From Candidatus Bathyarchaeota archaeon B26-1 (lineage in GTDB: Archaea; Thermoproteota; Bathyarchaeia; Bathyarchaeales; B26-1), in contig LUCD01000002.1 of the NCBI GenBank assembly GCA_001593925.1, forward strand, positions 1 to 23,628: a stretch of DNA of 23,628 nucleotides, written 5' to 3'. Positions 7,092 to 14,882 of the stretch are shown here, one piece after another (the first letter of the stretch is position 1; each line of letters starts with the position of its first letter). The notes beneath the pieces are model-generated. The model saw only the letters and a program-made list of their open reading frames with translations. It was not told the DNA's origin and did not search any database. The translations under genes were made by a program, and so were the position numbers.

Positions 7092-8683
7092 CCGGCTCTC
7101 CTCGACTCGAATATACGTTGATACGTCGCCTTCGGATCGTTGTAGAACTGGTTGAGGAACTCGTCGATCTTGCGGCAGCTCCTAATGTTCATCTCGGCCA
7201 GATAGTACAAGACTTCCTTCCGCCGCTCAAACTCCTCATAAACGTACTCCACCGGAAGATTCCATTTATCAGCTATCCTCCTGAAGAGGTAGCTCTCCGA
7301 CAACCCTATCTTGTAGGTGTCTGTGGAGCCGTCCCAAACGAAGACGTCCCGGATTCTCCTCGAACTATCTATCTCAGAGACCTTCACGAACTTTCTCTTG
7401 GAGAAGCCTCTCCCAAACCCGACGAGAGCCGGAGCCTTAACATGCTTCACAGAGATTATGCAGTTCATGAGGGGAATAATTGTGCTCGGTATGTTCATCG
7501 GTGGCTGTGTCAGCCTCTTTATCGCGGTCTCCGCGTCTTCAGCGTGCATCGTGCAGAGGCCTCCGTGACCCGTGGCCACGGCTTGGAAGAGGACGTAGGC
7601 CTCTTCACCCCTTATCTCGCCCACTATTATCCAGTCCGGCCTGTGCCTGACGGCGGATTTTATAAGGTCGTAGAGGGGGATTTCGCCTTTATCCTCCATG
7701 CCGAAACCGGCGCGAGAGATCGTTGAAACCCAGTTCTCTCGAGGCAGGTTGATCTCGGCGACCTCCTCTATCGTTATGATCTTATGTTGCGGGTGGATCA
7801 GCCCGGCTATCGCGTTGAGCGCGGTTGTCTTACCCGCACCTGTCGCCCCTATTATCATGGATGAAAACTTGTTCTCGACGAGTAGCCACAGGTAGGCCGC
7901 AACCTCTAGGCTGATAGTCTCGTTCTGTATGAGGTCTATTATGGTAAGCGGGTCCTCCCGGAACTTCCTGATGGTGAAGCTCGTCCCCAAGGGCGTAACC
8001 TCCCTCCGATAATAAACGGCTAAACGATGCTTCCCGGGAAGGGTAGCGTCGACCATCGGGAACGCTATGCTCACGTGTCTCCCAGCCTTATGGACGATCC
8101 TCATAACGAAGTCGTCCAGCTCCTCCTCGCTGTTGAAGAAGACGTTCGTCTTGATGTTCTCGTACTTCCTATGCCAGAGATAGATAGGTTTGTTGGCGCC
8201 GCTGCAGCTGATGTCCTCGATTAGGGGGTCCGCCATTAAAGGGTCGATCTTGCCATATCCTAAGACGTCTCGTTCGAGGTAGAACTCTATCTTCTTTATT
8301 CCGACTGGAGACACGTCCTTCAGTAAGTCGCGGTGCTTGGCGATGATCTCTGGAAGCTGTCTTCTGAAAGCTTGAACCGGGGTCTCGTTGTCATCCGGAG
8401 CCTGAAGCTCGGCTTCAAGCACCTCCCTTAACTTTATGAAAGATTCTTGTTCTTTTGGGTCTAATGGGATCTCGTCGACGAAGTAGAGGAGTTCCTTTGT
8501 GTCCTTCTCTCGGAGGATAAGAGCGTAGGAGAATGGGGGTCTCAGGGGGTAGTTCTCGACGATCTCATAGTTCTCTGGAAGCCTCCGCCCTTCTATCCTT
8601 AAGGAACTTATCAAATCCTCTACGGTTTCTTCCTCGACTTTCTTCCTCTTCTCCTTTTTGAGTTTGATCTTGAACATGCTCAC
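7085..8683 (-). CDS. Secretion/pilus assembly ATPase (TadA/FlaI, T2SE family)
   Basis: 532 residues, cytoplasmic hexameric motor. The N-terminal domain covers about 1-135. The catalytic core has Walker A GATGAGKT (279-286), the Asp box ITIEEVAEI (303-311), the Walker B region WIIVGEIRGEE (351-361) and the His box TGHGGLCTMHA (371-381). The LGYGKIDPLMADPLIEDI segment near 141-158 is typical of the TadA/CpaF/FlaI branch. It powers pilin polymerisation through the platform protein encoded just downstream. The GTG at 8683 overlaps the previous stop (GTGA); an ATG two codons later is an alternative. The locus-2 homologue at 17102 shares nearly every core motif but differs in having a long basic tail. 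Confidence 0.95.
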   Translation of the reverse strand: MSMFKIKLKKEKRKKVEEETVEDLISSLRIEGRRLPENYEIVENYPLRPPFSYALILREKDTKELLYFVDEIPLDPKEQESFIKLREVLEAELQAPDDNETPVQAFRRQLPEIIAKHRDLLKDVSPVGIKKIEFYLERDVLGYGKIDPLMADPLIEDISCSGANKPIYLWHRKYENIKTNVFFNSEEELDDFVMRIVHKAGRHVSIAFPMVDATLPGKHRLAVYYRREVTPLGTSFTIRKFREDPLTIIDLIQNETISLEVAAYLWLLVENKFSSMIIGATGAGKTTALNAIAGLIHPQHKIITIEEVAEINLPRENWVSTISRAGFGMEDKGEIPLYDLIKSAVRHRPDWIIVGEIRGEEAYVLFQAVATGHGGLCTMHAEDAETAIKRLTQPPMNIPSTIIPLMNCIISVKHVKAPALVGFGRGFSKRKFVKVSEIDSSRRIRDVFVWDGSTDTYKIGLSESYLFRRIADKWNLPVEYVYEEFERRKEVLYYLAEMNIRSCRKIDEFLNQFYNDPKATYQRIFESRRAGW

Positions 8684-9132
8684 TCCACCCGGCTTATAGT
8701 GATCTGTGGAACCGACCCGTTGAGGGAGCAGATGAGTAGAGCCCTGCTGTATCTCCCCTCAAAGGTTCCTGAGGCGGAGACTCCCCCCGGCAGGTAGACG
8801 CGGTAGCTCTGGCCTTCGCTTCTCGGGGTTCTCCCGAAGCCTGCCTCCACCCAAGCCCTAGAGGAGTCGTTTGCGAGCCGTATCCAGTAGTCTCGGTTCC
8901 CGATCTTCGGAGGCAACTGAATGACCATGCTCACGGTGCCACCGTGTTCAACCACGCTCGAGAGGGCTTCCTCCGCCTTAGACGCCACCTTAACAAGTAT
9001 CTCATTCAACTGGTTGGTCTCGGACGTCTCCCTAACGAGGTTTGCGTGTGAGGCGAATGAGGCTGTTAGAATCGTACCTACGATCATCATGGTCAGGAAG
9101 GAGTAGAAGAAGTTAAGGGAGACGGAAGGCAT
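8680..9132 (-). CDS. Single-pass pilin-like protein B of pilus locus 1
   Basis: 150 residues. A hydrophobic N-terminal segment (FFYSFLTMMIVGTILTASFA) is followed by a helical stretch (NQLNEILVKVASKAEEALSS) and a beta-rich domain. It matches the locus-2 protein at 21467-21979 in layout and in a short motif (QLPPKIGNRDYWIRL here, QMPEKIGGNIYNLTI there). There is no obvious Lys/Arg-Gly/Ala cleavage site, so it may be anchored rather than processed. The ATG at 9132 directly follows the preceding stop, with GGAGGTGGTGGAG just upstream. It is probably a minor pilin-like subunit. Confidence 0.7.
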   Translation of the reverse strand: MPSVSLNFFYSFLTMMIVGTILTASFASHANLVRETSETNQLNEILVKVASKAEEALSSVVEHGGTVSMVIQLPPKIGNRDYWIRLANDSSRAWVEAGFGRTPRSEGQSYRVYLPGGVSASGTFEGRYSRALLICSLNGSVPQITISRVE

Positions 9133-9933
9133 CTACTCCACCACCTCCAACCGTATGTTGCATACCAGCACCTCCACCCTGACTAGGGTGAAGCTGCCCG
9201 AGCTCGAGAGTGGTAGAGTGACCGTTCCTTCGTCGCCGTCAACCGATGCTCCAACGGTCACGGAGGAGACCCCGCCGGAAAAATTGTAGTTCCTCGAATC
9301 GACTGTAACATTTAAGCATCGAGCCTTGACACGGAAGCTCCCCTTAAACCAGAGGCTCTCTGAAGAATTTAGGTTGATAATGTATATCCTGACGACGTTA
9401 ACCGTGTTTCCGCCTTGGCTTTCCTGGTAAGAAACGGCTAATGGGCGGTATCCGAGGCGGAGTTCCTGGCTGTCTTCACCGTTCTCGATGTACATCTGCG
9501 CTGTTCCCGCGAAGCTCTGGTTTATGATCACTCTCTTGTCTCCTCTAAGGAACCAGCCGACTTGGTTTACGTCTGCGGGAGGCATCTCGTACTTTACCAG
9601 TCCGATACTGCTGTTGAAGACTGTGTAGGTGGAAGAGTCGAACGTTAGGTTGATTATCAACCGCCTCGCGCCGGGTTCAACCTCAAACTTCCCGTAATAA
9701 TCCTTGAAGTGTTGAACAGCTGAGGAGCCGGGTGACCACACTATCGCCCTGATCGAACTCTCCAAGGAAAGCATGGCGTTCTTTGCAGCTGCGAAACTCA
9801 CCTTGTTCGCTTTCGTGTCGACCGAGGACATTACGAAGTAGTAAGTCGTCACCGTAAGGATTGTGAAGGAGAATAGGAGAAACGATAGCGAGATGGGAGT
9901 AGCCAACCCCTTCTTCGCCCTCTTAACATCCAT
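9133..9933 (-). CDS. Pilin-like surface protein A of pilus locus 1
   Basis: 266 residues. The N-terminus has a class III-type signal (RAKKG, then LATPISLSFLLFSFTIL), one membrane span and a large beta-rich ectodomain with sequons (NLT, NSS, NQS, NVT, NFS). It corresponds to the locus-2 protein at 20673-21470: same signal layout, an alpha stretch with AKNAMLSLESSIRAIVW (there AKNVMLAIDGIVKKVLF), and a late segment with VVRIYIINLN (there VVEITMINLT). The ATG at 9933 is preceded by GGGTGAGAG. It lies 97 nt behind the major pilin, separated from it by a T-rich element. It is likely a minor pilin or tip/base subunit. Confidence 0.7.
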   Translation of the reverse strand: MDVKRAKKGLATPISLSFLLFSFTILTVTTYYFVMSSVDTKANKVSFAAAKNAMLSLESSIRAIVWSPGSSAVQHFKDYYGKFEVEPGARRLIINLTFDSSTYTVFNSSIGLVKYEMPPADVNQVGWFLRGDKRVIINQSFAGTAQMYIENGEDSQELRLGYRPLAVSYQESQGGNTVNVVRIYIINLNSSESLWFKGSFRVKARCLNVTVDSRNYNFSGGVSSVTVGASVDGDEGTVTLPLSSSGSFTLVRVEVLVCNIRLEVVE

Positions 9934-9954
9934 ACTCTCTCACCCGACAGTTGA

Positions 9955-9975
9955 ACAAAAAAATGGAGGAGGGGG
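9955..9975 (-). terminator. T-rich terminator-like element after the major pilin
   Basis: The minus strand reads CTCCTCCATTTTTTTGTTC, with a run of seven T at 9963-9957, 67 nt after the pilin stop and before gene A. Archaeal RNA polymerase terminates at T-runs. Here partial termination would let the pilin be made in excess over the downstream machine genes. Confidence 0.45.
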
Positions 9976-10030
9976 AAGCGTTGCGCCAACAGTCTCGGCG
10001 TTTTCACCGGGAAGTCGCTGTCAGCTAAGC

Positions 10031-10594
10031 CTAGCTCTCAGCCGTCTCAACGTTGCATTCGACGTACCACTGACCGTTCATGGTGAAGACCGTTATACCG
10101 ACGGATGTCCCTATGTCGTTCGAGCTGATGTTGTCTGGGCTGGTGATGTAGACCACTAATGTCCCGCCTGACGCCAACGTCAAGTCCTGGTTGTTCGTGC
10201 CCGCAGTGAAGGTTGCCACGTTGGTTCCGTCGTAGTTGAAGTTAGTCCAGCTGTGCCCGCTAGAGTTGGGGCAGACGAGGTCGGAGGTGACCGAGCTCGA
10301 AGACCTATAGTAGTAGATGGTCGACCAGCTTGCCTCAACCCCTCTAACCTGTATCTTGTCGATGACTATGTCTTTTCCGCCGACGTTATCTATAACGAAG
10401 GCAGCGAAGGCTGTGCCGTTCTCGTACACCCAAATATGCTGCTTCGTTATCTTCAATTCTTCCTGCTGGGTTCTCGTCATGGTGATGTTCGTTGCGTACA
10501 AGGTTACGACTCCGGCCAGCAGCACTGAAACCACTAGTAGGATCAGCGTCGAAGTCACGTTGCTGAGTGCCTTCTTATTCCTTAGCAGTCTCAT
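10031..10594 (-). CDS. Major type IV pilin-like protein of pilus locus 1
   Basis: 187 residues. The N-terminus MRLLRNKKALSNVTSTLILL is a classic archaeal class III signal: basic residues, a probable cut after Ala, then a roughly 20-residue hydrophobic helix (TLILLVVSVLLAGVVTLYA) that forms the filament core. The globular part is Ser/Thr/Asn-rich and beta-rich, with several sequons (NIT, NGT, NSS, NIS), as in archaeal adhesion pilins. First in the operon and followed by a T-run, it is the best candidate for the abundant subunit. The promoter is strong: a TATA-like box at 10637-10624 with a short leader, and a 25-bp palindrome directly upstream at 10642-10666. Confidence 0.85.
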   Translation of the reverse strand: MRLLRNKKALSNVTSTLILLVVSVLLAGVVTLYATNITMTRTQQEELKITKQHIWVYENGTAFAAFVIDNVGGKDIVIDKIQVRGVEASWSTIYYYRSSSSVTSDLVCPNSSGHSWTNFNYDGTNVATFTAGTNNQDLTLASGGTLVVYITSPDNISSNDIGTSVGITVFTMNGQWYVECNVETAES

Positions 10595-10623
10595 ATTTTT
10601 TCACTGGTTCAGTCTTAGGATTT

Positions 10624-10637
10624 ACTTAAAATATTAG
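10624..10637 (-). promoter_or_regulatory. TATA-like box of the locus-1 major pilin
   Basis: The minus strand reads CTAATATTTTAAGTA, centred about 36 nt before the ATG at 10594, giving a leader of roughly 10 nt. The BRE position abuts the palindromic operator at 10642-10666. Confidence 0.55.
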
Positions 10638-10641
10638 AATT

Positions 10642-10666
10642 TGTGCGTAGATTTTAGATACATACA
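10642..10666. promoter_or_regulatory. 25-bp palindromic operator, copy 1
   Basis: The plus strand reads TGTGCGTA, 9 nt, TACATACA. Both arms fit the half-site (T)GTRYGTA. The site lies directly upstream of the BRE/TATA of the locus-1 major pilin, the usual place for an archaeal activator. Two more copies with the same 9-nt spacing lie at 11357 and 15547. Confidence 0.7.
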
Positions 10667-10831
10667 ATAAAGTAGTTTTTCTTACATCAAGCGGCTCTTC
10701 GCATCGGATATCTTGCGGGAATAGGAGTTGCTCTTGCTTGATATTTATGCTTTCTGCAGAAGTAACCTTTATTAGAAAAACTGTTTCAGCCTCTATATGT
10801 TAATCCTAACAAGATTCAAGGCTTCTTATAA

Positions 10832-11266
10832 TTATTTGGAAGGCTCCTCCCCTTCGGAGGGTTGAACTAACTCGCTCTTAACGGAGGAGGAGATCAGGTC
10901 GGGGGGAGGAGGGGGAGCATTTATGATTCCGGATAAGAGAAAGAACGATAGGAAGGCCTGCTGGTAGATTCTGTGCAGTATGCTTGGAACCTTTGTGTCG
11001 GGGTCCGGCTGGAGAATCTTCTCTATATACTCGCTTCCGCCACTCACGTTCACTATGCCGTTTACGTCGAATCTTACGACGCTTGGTTTAGTGTTCACGG
11101 TCATCTTGAAGTTGAAGACCGCCTCTCCGGTTCTCCGTTCGATCTCCTCTAACTTTACCTTTACATCGAACTCTGGCTGTGCATCCGCGGCGTCTTCCCC
11201 GATCAGCCGGGTGCCTGCCACATTCAAAAGTTTAACCCTTATCGCATCTTCTGGCACCATCATCAC
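10832..11266 (-). CDS. SecB-like fold protein (tentative)
   Basis: 144 residues, cytoplasmic, no membrane span. The GTG at 11266 is preceded by AGGAG 9 nt upstream; the ATG codons at 11263 and 11260 are alternatives. The core has alternating beta-strands (EFDVKVKLEEIER, EAVFNFKMTVNT, SVVRFDVNGIVNV), then two helices (EKILQ..., SILHRIYQQAFLSFFLLSG) and a proline-rich strand (APPPPPDLI). That order of a four-strand sheet, long helix and proline-rich C-terminus recalls SecB-type export chaperones and archaeal SecB-like proteins. The match is by layout only, so the assignment is uncertain. The acidic tail is probably disordered. It is divergent from the MoxR-VWA operon across a region holding a palindromic operator. 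Confidence 0.6.
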   Translation of the reverse strand: MMMVPEDAIRVKLLNVAGTRLIGEDAADAQPEFDVKVKLEEIERRTGEAVFNFKMTVNTKPSVVRFDVNGIVNVSGGSEYIEKILQPDPDTKVPSILHRIYQQAFLSFFLLSGIINAPPPPPDLISSSVKSELVQPSEGEEPSK

Positions 11267-11356
11267 GTGCGGTTTCTCCTATCTAACAAGTTCGCCTACC
11301 AGCCATATCTCCAACGCGCCGCTAATCCAAGATTTCGTCGTCGCCAATTTTCCTTT

Positions 11357-11381
11357 TGTGCGTAGGTCTCTACTACATACT
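11357..11381. promoter_or_regulatory. 25-bp palindromic operator, copy 2
   Basis: The plus strand reads TGTGCGTA, 9 nt, TACATACT. It lies in the divergent region between the SecB-like gene (-) and the MoxR gene (+). On the plus side CATTAAAAAA (11384-11393) is a TATA-like element 3 nt away. On the minus side only a weak A-rich element follows. It may control one or both directions. Confidence 0.7.
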
Positions 11382-11383
11382 AC

Positions 11384-11393
11384 CATTAAAAAA
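11384..11393 (+). promoter_or_regulatory. TATA-like element of the MoxR-VWA operon
   Basis: CATTAAAAAA sits right after operator copy 2. Transcription would start near 11414, leaving a 6-nt leader to the GTG at 11420 or 18 nt to the ATG at 11432. Confidence 0.45.
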
Positions 11394-11419
11394 CCAGAAC
11401 CGAGAAGATAGAGAAGGGT

Positions 11420-12493
11420 GTGCTTCCATCCATGAGCAGTTCTACGGTTGGCCAGCAAGAGAAGAAAGCCTCGTTAGGGTATGGAAGTCAAGGAGCGAAG
11501 AGAGTCGCTGAGGTTCCCGAGTACGCGGAAACCATGATCAATACTAGACTCAAGAGGACGAGGCTGAATCTGGTGATAAAGAAATCCCTTTCAAAGCCGG
11601 AGCTCCTAAAGAAGTATGGCATAGAAAAGTATAATCTACACCCCCATTACCGGTTTCCGGACTCCGTTAGGGACTTAATTCCCTCGAACGTGCCGGAGTA
11701 CATAACTCCCCCCGGAAAAAACTACGTGAAACAGATCGTTAGGGCGCTCTACTACTTTAAGCAGTGTGCGCTCATCGGGCCGAGTGGAACGGGGAAGACC
11801 CACATAGTCTACTTCATAGCTGAACTTACGGGCTTACCTATATGGGAGATCAACTGCGGGTTGCAGACGTCGACCTACGACCTCTTCGGGAGGTACATCG
11901 GCCTCGGTAAGGAGAACTGGATCGACGGACAGATAATCCTCTGGTGTAGAAGCGGGGGAATCCTCTACCTCGACGAAGCGAATATGATGAAGCAGGACAT
12001 TGCGGCGCGTCTAAACCCTATCCTCGACACGAGAGGCCACATAGTCCTCACGGAGAAGGACAACGAGGTTGTTAATAGGCACCCATACGGGTACGTCATA
12101 ATCTCCATGAACCCCTTCTCAAGCGAGTTCGTCGGGACGAAGCCTCTGAACGCGGCCTTCAGACGCAGAATGTCGGTCTGGATAAACTTCGATTACCTCA
12201 GCGTTGGAAACCGGATATCCCCGGATGAGATAAAGCTCGTCCAGAAGCGGAGCGGGGTGGACGAGGACACCGCCACGAGGATAGTTCGTGCAGGTGCGGA
12301 GCTTCGGAGGCAGTATAAGGCTGGAGACCTCCCGTACGGCCCCTCGCCTGGAGACCTGATAAACTGGGCTATCCTGATAGCGGATGGAAGCACACCCCTA
12401 GAGGCGGCTGAGGAGAGCATAATCGGAACCACGAGCGACGATGCTGAGATACAAGACATAGTTAGGAGGGTAATCAAGAGCTTCTTCACTTGA
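11420..12493 (+). CDS. MoxR-family AAA+ ATPase (CbbQ/NorQ/GvpN-like)
   Basis: 357 residues, cytoplasmic. After a basic roughly 90-residue N-terminal extension comes the AAA+ core: Walker A GPSGTGKT (120-127), Walker B GILYLDEAN (180-188), sensor-1 region VIISMNPF (226-233) and the arginine-rich AFRRRM (246-251). A C-terminal helical lid follows. Proteins of this branch act as hexamers with a VWA partner to remodel or insert cofactors into client complexes. The partner gene follows 22 nt downstream. The client is unknown; no CbbL, Nor or gas-vesicle structural gene is present. The start is GTG 11420 or ATG 11432 (M5). The basic N-terminal extension is longer than in typical CbbQ proteins. Confidence 0.9.
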   Translation: MLPSMSSSTVGQQEKKASLGYGSQGAKRVAEVPEYAETMINTRLKRTRLNLVIKKSLSKPELLKKYGIEKYNLHPHYRFPDSVRDLIPSNVPEYITPPGKNYVKQIVRALYYFKQCALIGPSGTGKTHIVYFIAELTGLPIWEINCGLQTSTYDLFGRYIGLGKENWIDGQIILWCRSGGILYLDEANMMKQDIAARLNPILDTRGHIVLTEKDNEVVNRHPYGYVIISMNPFSSEFVGTKPLNAAFRRRMSVWINFDYLSVGNRISPDEIKLVQKRSGVDEDTATRIVRAGAELRRQYKAGDLPYGPSPGDLINWAILIADGSTPLEAAEESIIGTTSDDAEIQDIVRRVIKSFFT

Positions 12494-12515
12494 GAAGAGT
12501 TCCGGTGGCCGACCC

Positions 12516-14243
12516 TTGAACCCCTACGAGCTCGCTTGGTTCACATCGTACGAGATCACAAAGAAGAAACCAGGCGAAGTGAGGATACTCATCCGGGATG
12601 AGGTTCAGTTTCCCTTTCTTGGGAAGGAGGAGGACAGGTTCGTAATCTTTCTGCCTAAGATGAAGAAGGCTAAAGAGAATCTTGTGGCTTATCAGGGGAT
12701 GCTCTTCAACCTAGCCGACGCGAATGACCTCCGCATACTCTGGACGCTCTTCAAGGCTTCGGTCTATTATCTGAGCTTTTACATCGCGGTCTCTGATATA
12801 GGATTGTATCCGGAGTGGGTTAAGGGTAAAGATGAGGAGGCGGCGCTCTACGCGGTGACCCTCGTCGAGGACGCAGCTATAAACGCTTACGTCAAAGCGT
12901 TCTATAGTCCCTTCCTACCCGAGATGAAGATCGGCGACGCTGTTTCCTATCTGATGTTGAAGCCGGCGGAAGCCTTGAGAAGTGAGGGGCTCCGTTTCGC
13001 CGCCTCCACACTCACATACTACAAAGTATCGATGGTCAAAGGAAGCCTACCTGAAGAGACGATGAGAGACGTGGAGGCCACAGTCTCCGTTGTTAAGAGG
13101 TTTGAGGAGGGGATGCTTAAAACATACTTGGAAAGGAAGGAGAGGGAAGAAGCGGGCATTTCTCCCATACTGAATGGGCCAGAAAAGCTGAGAGCCGCGT
13201 CCGCGGTTTACGAGGCGGTTTCAAGTCACGGTTCCCTAAGTGAGATTCCCTCCTTCCTATACATGAACCACATGGACAGAAACTCCATCTTCTATAGAAC
13301 GTTGCCCTCCAAGGAAGAGTTGGAGAAGACCGTTGAGAAGATAAAGTCGGGGATGAGTCTTAAGATCGACATCGACATGGAGTCGATCGAGAGGGAGGCC
13401 ACTCAAGCTCTCTGGGACTGGGACAGGAAGAACAAGTCTAAAGAGAAGATAATTGCGAAGTATAGGGAGTTGGGGAAAGGCACACACTTCAAGTCTTTCA
13501 CTTTTCCGGAGGAGGACTACGCTAGGTACCTTCTCCGGAAGGAGGTTCTCTCCAAGGGTATCCGCCGAGTCTTGAATAGGCTGAGCGTGTACTATAACGT
13601 TGCGGGCGAGGACTTTAGGAGGGAGAGCGGATACCTAGACCTTCAAGAGGCCATTCAAGTGATTGCGAGTCAGAGTCAACGGAGCGACGTCTTCGTGGAG
13701 GACGAGTTAAGGTATAGGAAACAGGCGTGGGTGATCCTCGTCGACGCAAGCACGAGCCTCAAAGCCTTCTCCGGGGAGGTGAGAGACATCGCCCTAAGCC
13801 TAGCCGAGGTCGCTAAAAACCTCTTCTTGGACAAACATTCTTGGAGCATCTTCGCCTTCAACGACAGATTCTACATAATAAAGGACTTCTCGGAGAACTA
13901 TTCTAGGATCGTATGTGCGAGGATAGGGGGTATAGAGCACAGCGGAATGACCTACCTGCCAGACGCGATAAAAGTGTCCTCAGACTCCCTGAGGGAGCGG
14001 TACGAGGAGACGAAGATTCTGTTAGTCGTCTCCGACGCCTTCCCAGTAGGATACAGAAACATCGATGAAGAGTTGAGGAACCAAGTGAGAACCGTTATAA
14101 GATCAGGTATACACGTACTCGGCATCGGGGTCAACAGTGAAGGGGTAAAGAAGTACTTCCCAGTCTCCTGTATAGTCAGGAATCCTTACGAGCTCATGAA
14201 GAGCTTCGTTAAGGCGTTCTTTCAGTACATGTCTATGATGTAG
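12516..14243 (+). CDS. VWA-domain protein partner of the MoxR ATPase (NorD/CbbO-like layout)
   Basis: 575 residues. The TTG start at 12516 has GGTGG 7 nt upstream. The N-terminal about 400 residues are mostly helical. A segment around 70-125 (DANDLRILWTLFKASVYYL, then TLVEDAAINAYV) resembles the helical region of NorD/CbbO proteins. The C-terminal VWA domain has a complete MIDAS: DASTS (410-414), Thr479 in GMTYL and Asp507 in SDAFP. It should bind a divalent metal and dock to a client, bringing the MoxR hexamer to it. Its 3' end overlaps the convergent gene at 14233 by 11 nt. Same operon as the MoxR gene. Confidence 0.85.
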   Translation: MNPYELAWFTSYEITKKKPGEVRILIRDEVQFPFLGKEEDRFVIFLPKMKKAKENLVAYQGMLFNLADANDLRILWTLFKASVYYLSFYIAVSDIGLYPEWVKGKDEEAALYAVTLVEDAAINAYVKAFYSPFLPEMKIGDAVSYLMLKPAEALRSEGLRFAASTLTYYKVSMVKGSLPEETMRDVEATVSVVKRFEEGMLKTYLERKEREEAGISPILNGPEKLRAASAVYEAVSSHGSLSEIPSFLYMNHMDRNSIFYRTLPSKEELEKTVEKIKSGMSLKIDIDMESIEREATQALWDWDRKNKSKEKIIAKYRELGKGTHFKSFTFPEEDYARYLLRKEVLSKGIRRVLNRLSVYYNVAGEDFRRESGYLDLQEAIQVIASQSQRSDVFVEDELRYRKQAWVILVDASTSLKAFSGEVRDIALSLAEVAKNLFLDKHSWSIFAFNDRFYIIKDFSENYSRIVCARIGGIEHSGMTYLPDAIKVSSDSLRERYEETKILLVVSDAFPVGYRNIDEELRNQVRTVIRSGIHVLGIGVNSEGVKKYFPVSCIVRNPYELMKSFVKAFFQYMSMM

Positions 14244-14829
14244 CGACTGCCTCCTCGCTTATGGCCGCTTCTTCAGGAGGCTCAGCGGCCTCCACGCCCG
14301 TAGAGAGACTGATCTCGAACCGGTATCTGCCCTCTTCAAGCTCCCTGTTCCTCCGCTGTTGGATGACGATCTTCTTGGGGATTCCGTCGACGATGTATGC
14401 GGAGTAGATCAAATCCGAACCTAACCCTGCTTTCATCAGCTCCTCTGTTAGGGCTTTGACCTCCTTCAGCTGTTCAATGTTGTTGTTGATCTTCTCCACG
14501 GCTTCAAAGTATATCTCTGCCATGCTCTCCTTGACGGCTGATAACATGAGGTTTCTGAACGTGAACCAGTTTCTCGAGGTTATCTCCTCTGCCTTCCTGC
14601 TTTTACCTTTCTTCCGTTTCTTCTCCTGCGGGTTGAAGCCTTTCTCCCGGAGTTTTTTGAGGAGTTCCTCCTCGTTCTGTCCGGTTCCTTGCTCTCTAAG
14701 GAGAGAGCCTAAACGTTGGCTGTACTCCTTTAGAAGAAACTCGTACCAACGGATTTGCTCATCTATGAATGTGCTCAGCTCTTTTAGGGAGTAGAAGTCC
14801 TTGATCTCCAACGGGAAGACCTTGCTCAT
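14233..14829 (-). CDS. Unknown helical protein 1 of the central module
   Basis: 198 residues, no recognised family, no membrane span. Predicted helices cover about 15-60 (STFIDEQIRWYEFLLKEYSQ), a Lys-rich linker (about 68-82) and a second helical region about 88-135 (MAEIYFEAVEKINNNIEQLK). A short beta hairpin follows (AYIVDGIPKKIVIQQRR), then an acidic, Ala/Glu-rich disordered tail. This suggests a coiled-coil adaptor or scaffold. It is the second gene of a two-gene operon (gap 53 nt) whose promoter carries operator copy 3. It converges on the VWA gene with an 11-nt overlap of the ends. Confidence 0.6.
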   Translation of the reverse strand: MSKVFPLEIKDFYSLKELSTFIDEQIRWYEFLLKEYSQRLGSLLREQGTGQNEEELLKKLREKGFNPQEKKRKKGKSRKAEEITSRNWFTFRNLMLSAVKESMAEIYFEAVEKINNNIEQLKEVKALTEELMKAGLGSDLIYSAYIVDGIPKKIVIQQRRNRELEEGRYRFEISLSTGVEAAEPPEEAAISEEAVATS

Positions 14830-14882
14830 CTTTTACAGCTCAGTGGTTACACTCATCTCGCTCCTTCAAGCTCTTTTCGACT

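Noticed and set aside
7031..7726. A 231-codon plus-strand frame opposite the locus-1 ATPase (and a similar minus-strand frame at 17804-18223 opposite the locus-2 ATPase)
   Set aside because: Both are antisense shadows of the same conserved motor motifs. Their mutual similarity (RAEASVTRGHGLEEDVGLFT) simply mirrors the conserved His-box and Walker B region on the coding strand.
3367..10594. Archaellum operon
   Set aside because: ATPase and platform homologues are present, but the KaiC-like FlaH, FlaF/FlaG stators and FlaX/C/D/E are missing. The accessory genes are single-pass surface proteins, so a pilus or secretion system fits better.
10686..10742. Inverted repeat ATCAAGC...GCTTGAT between the locus-1 pilin promoter and the SecB-like gene
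   Set aside because: Only 7 bp with a 43-nt loop and no further pairing; expected by chance in a window of this size.
11420..14243. Gas-vesicle locus (GvpN-like ATPase)
   Set aside because: The ATPase is of the branch that includes GvpN, but no GvpA-like small structural protein or GvpF/L-like protein is present, and the partner is a VWA protein as in CbbQ/CbbO and NorQ/NorD.
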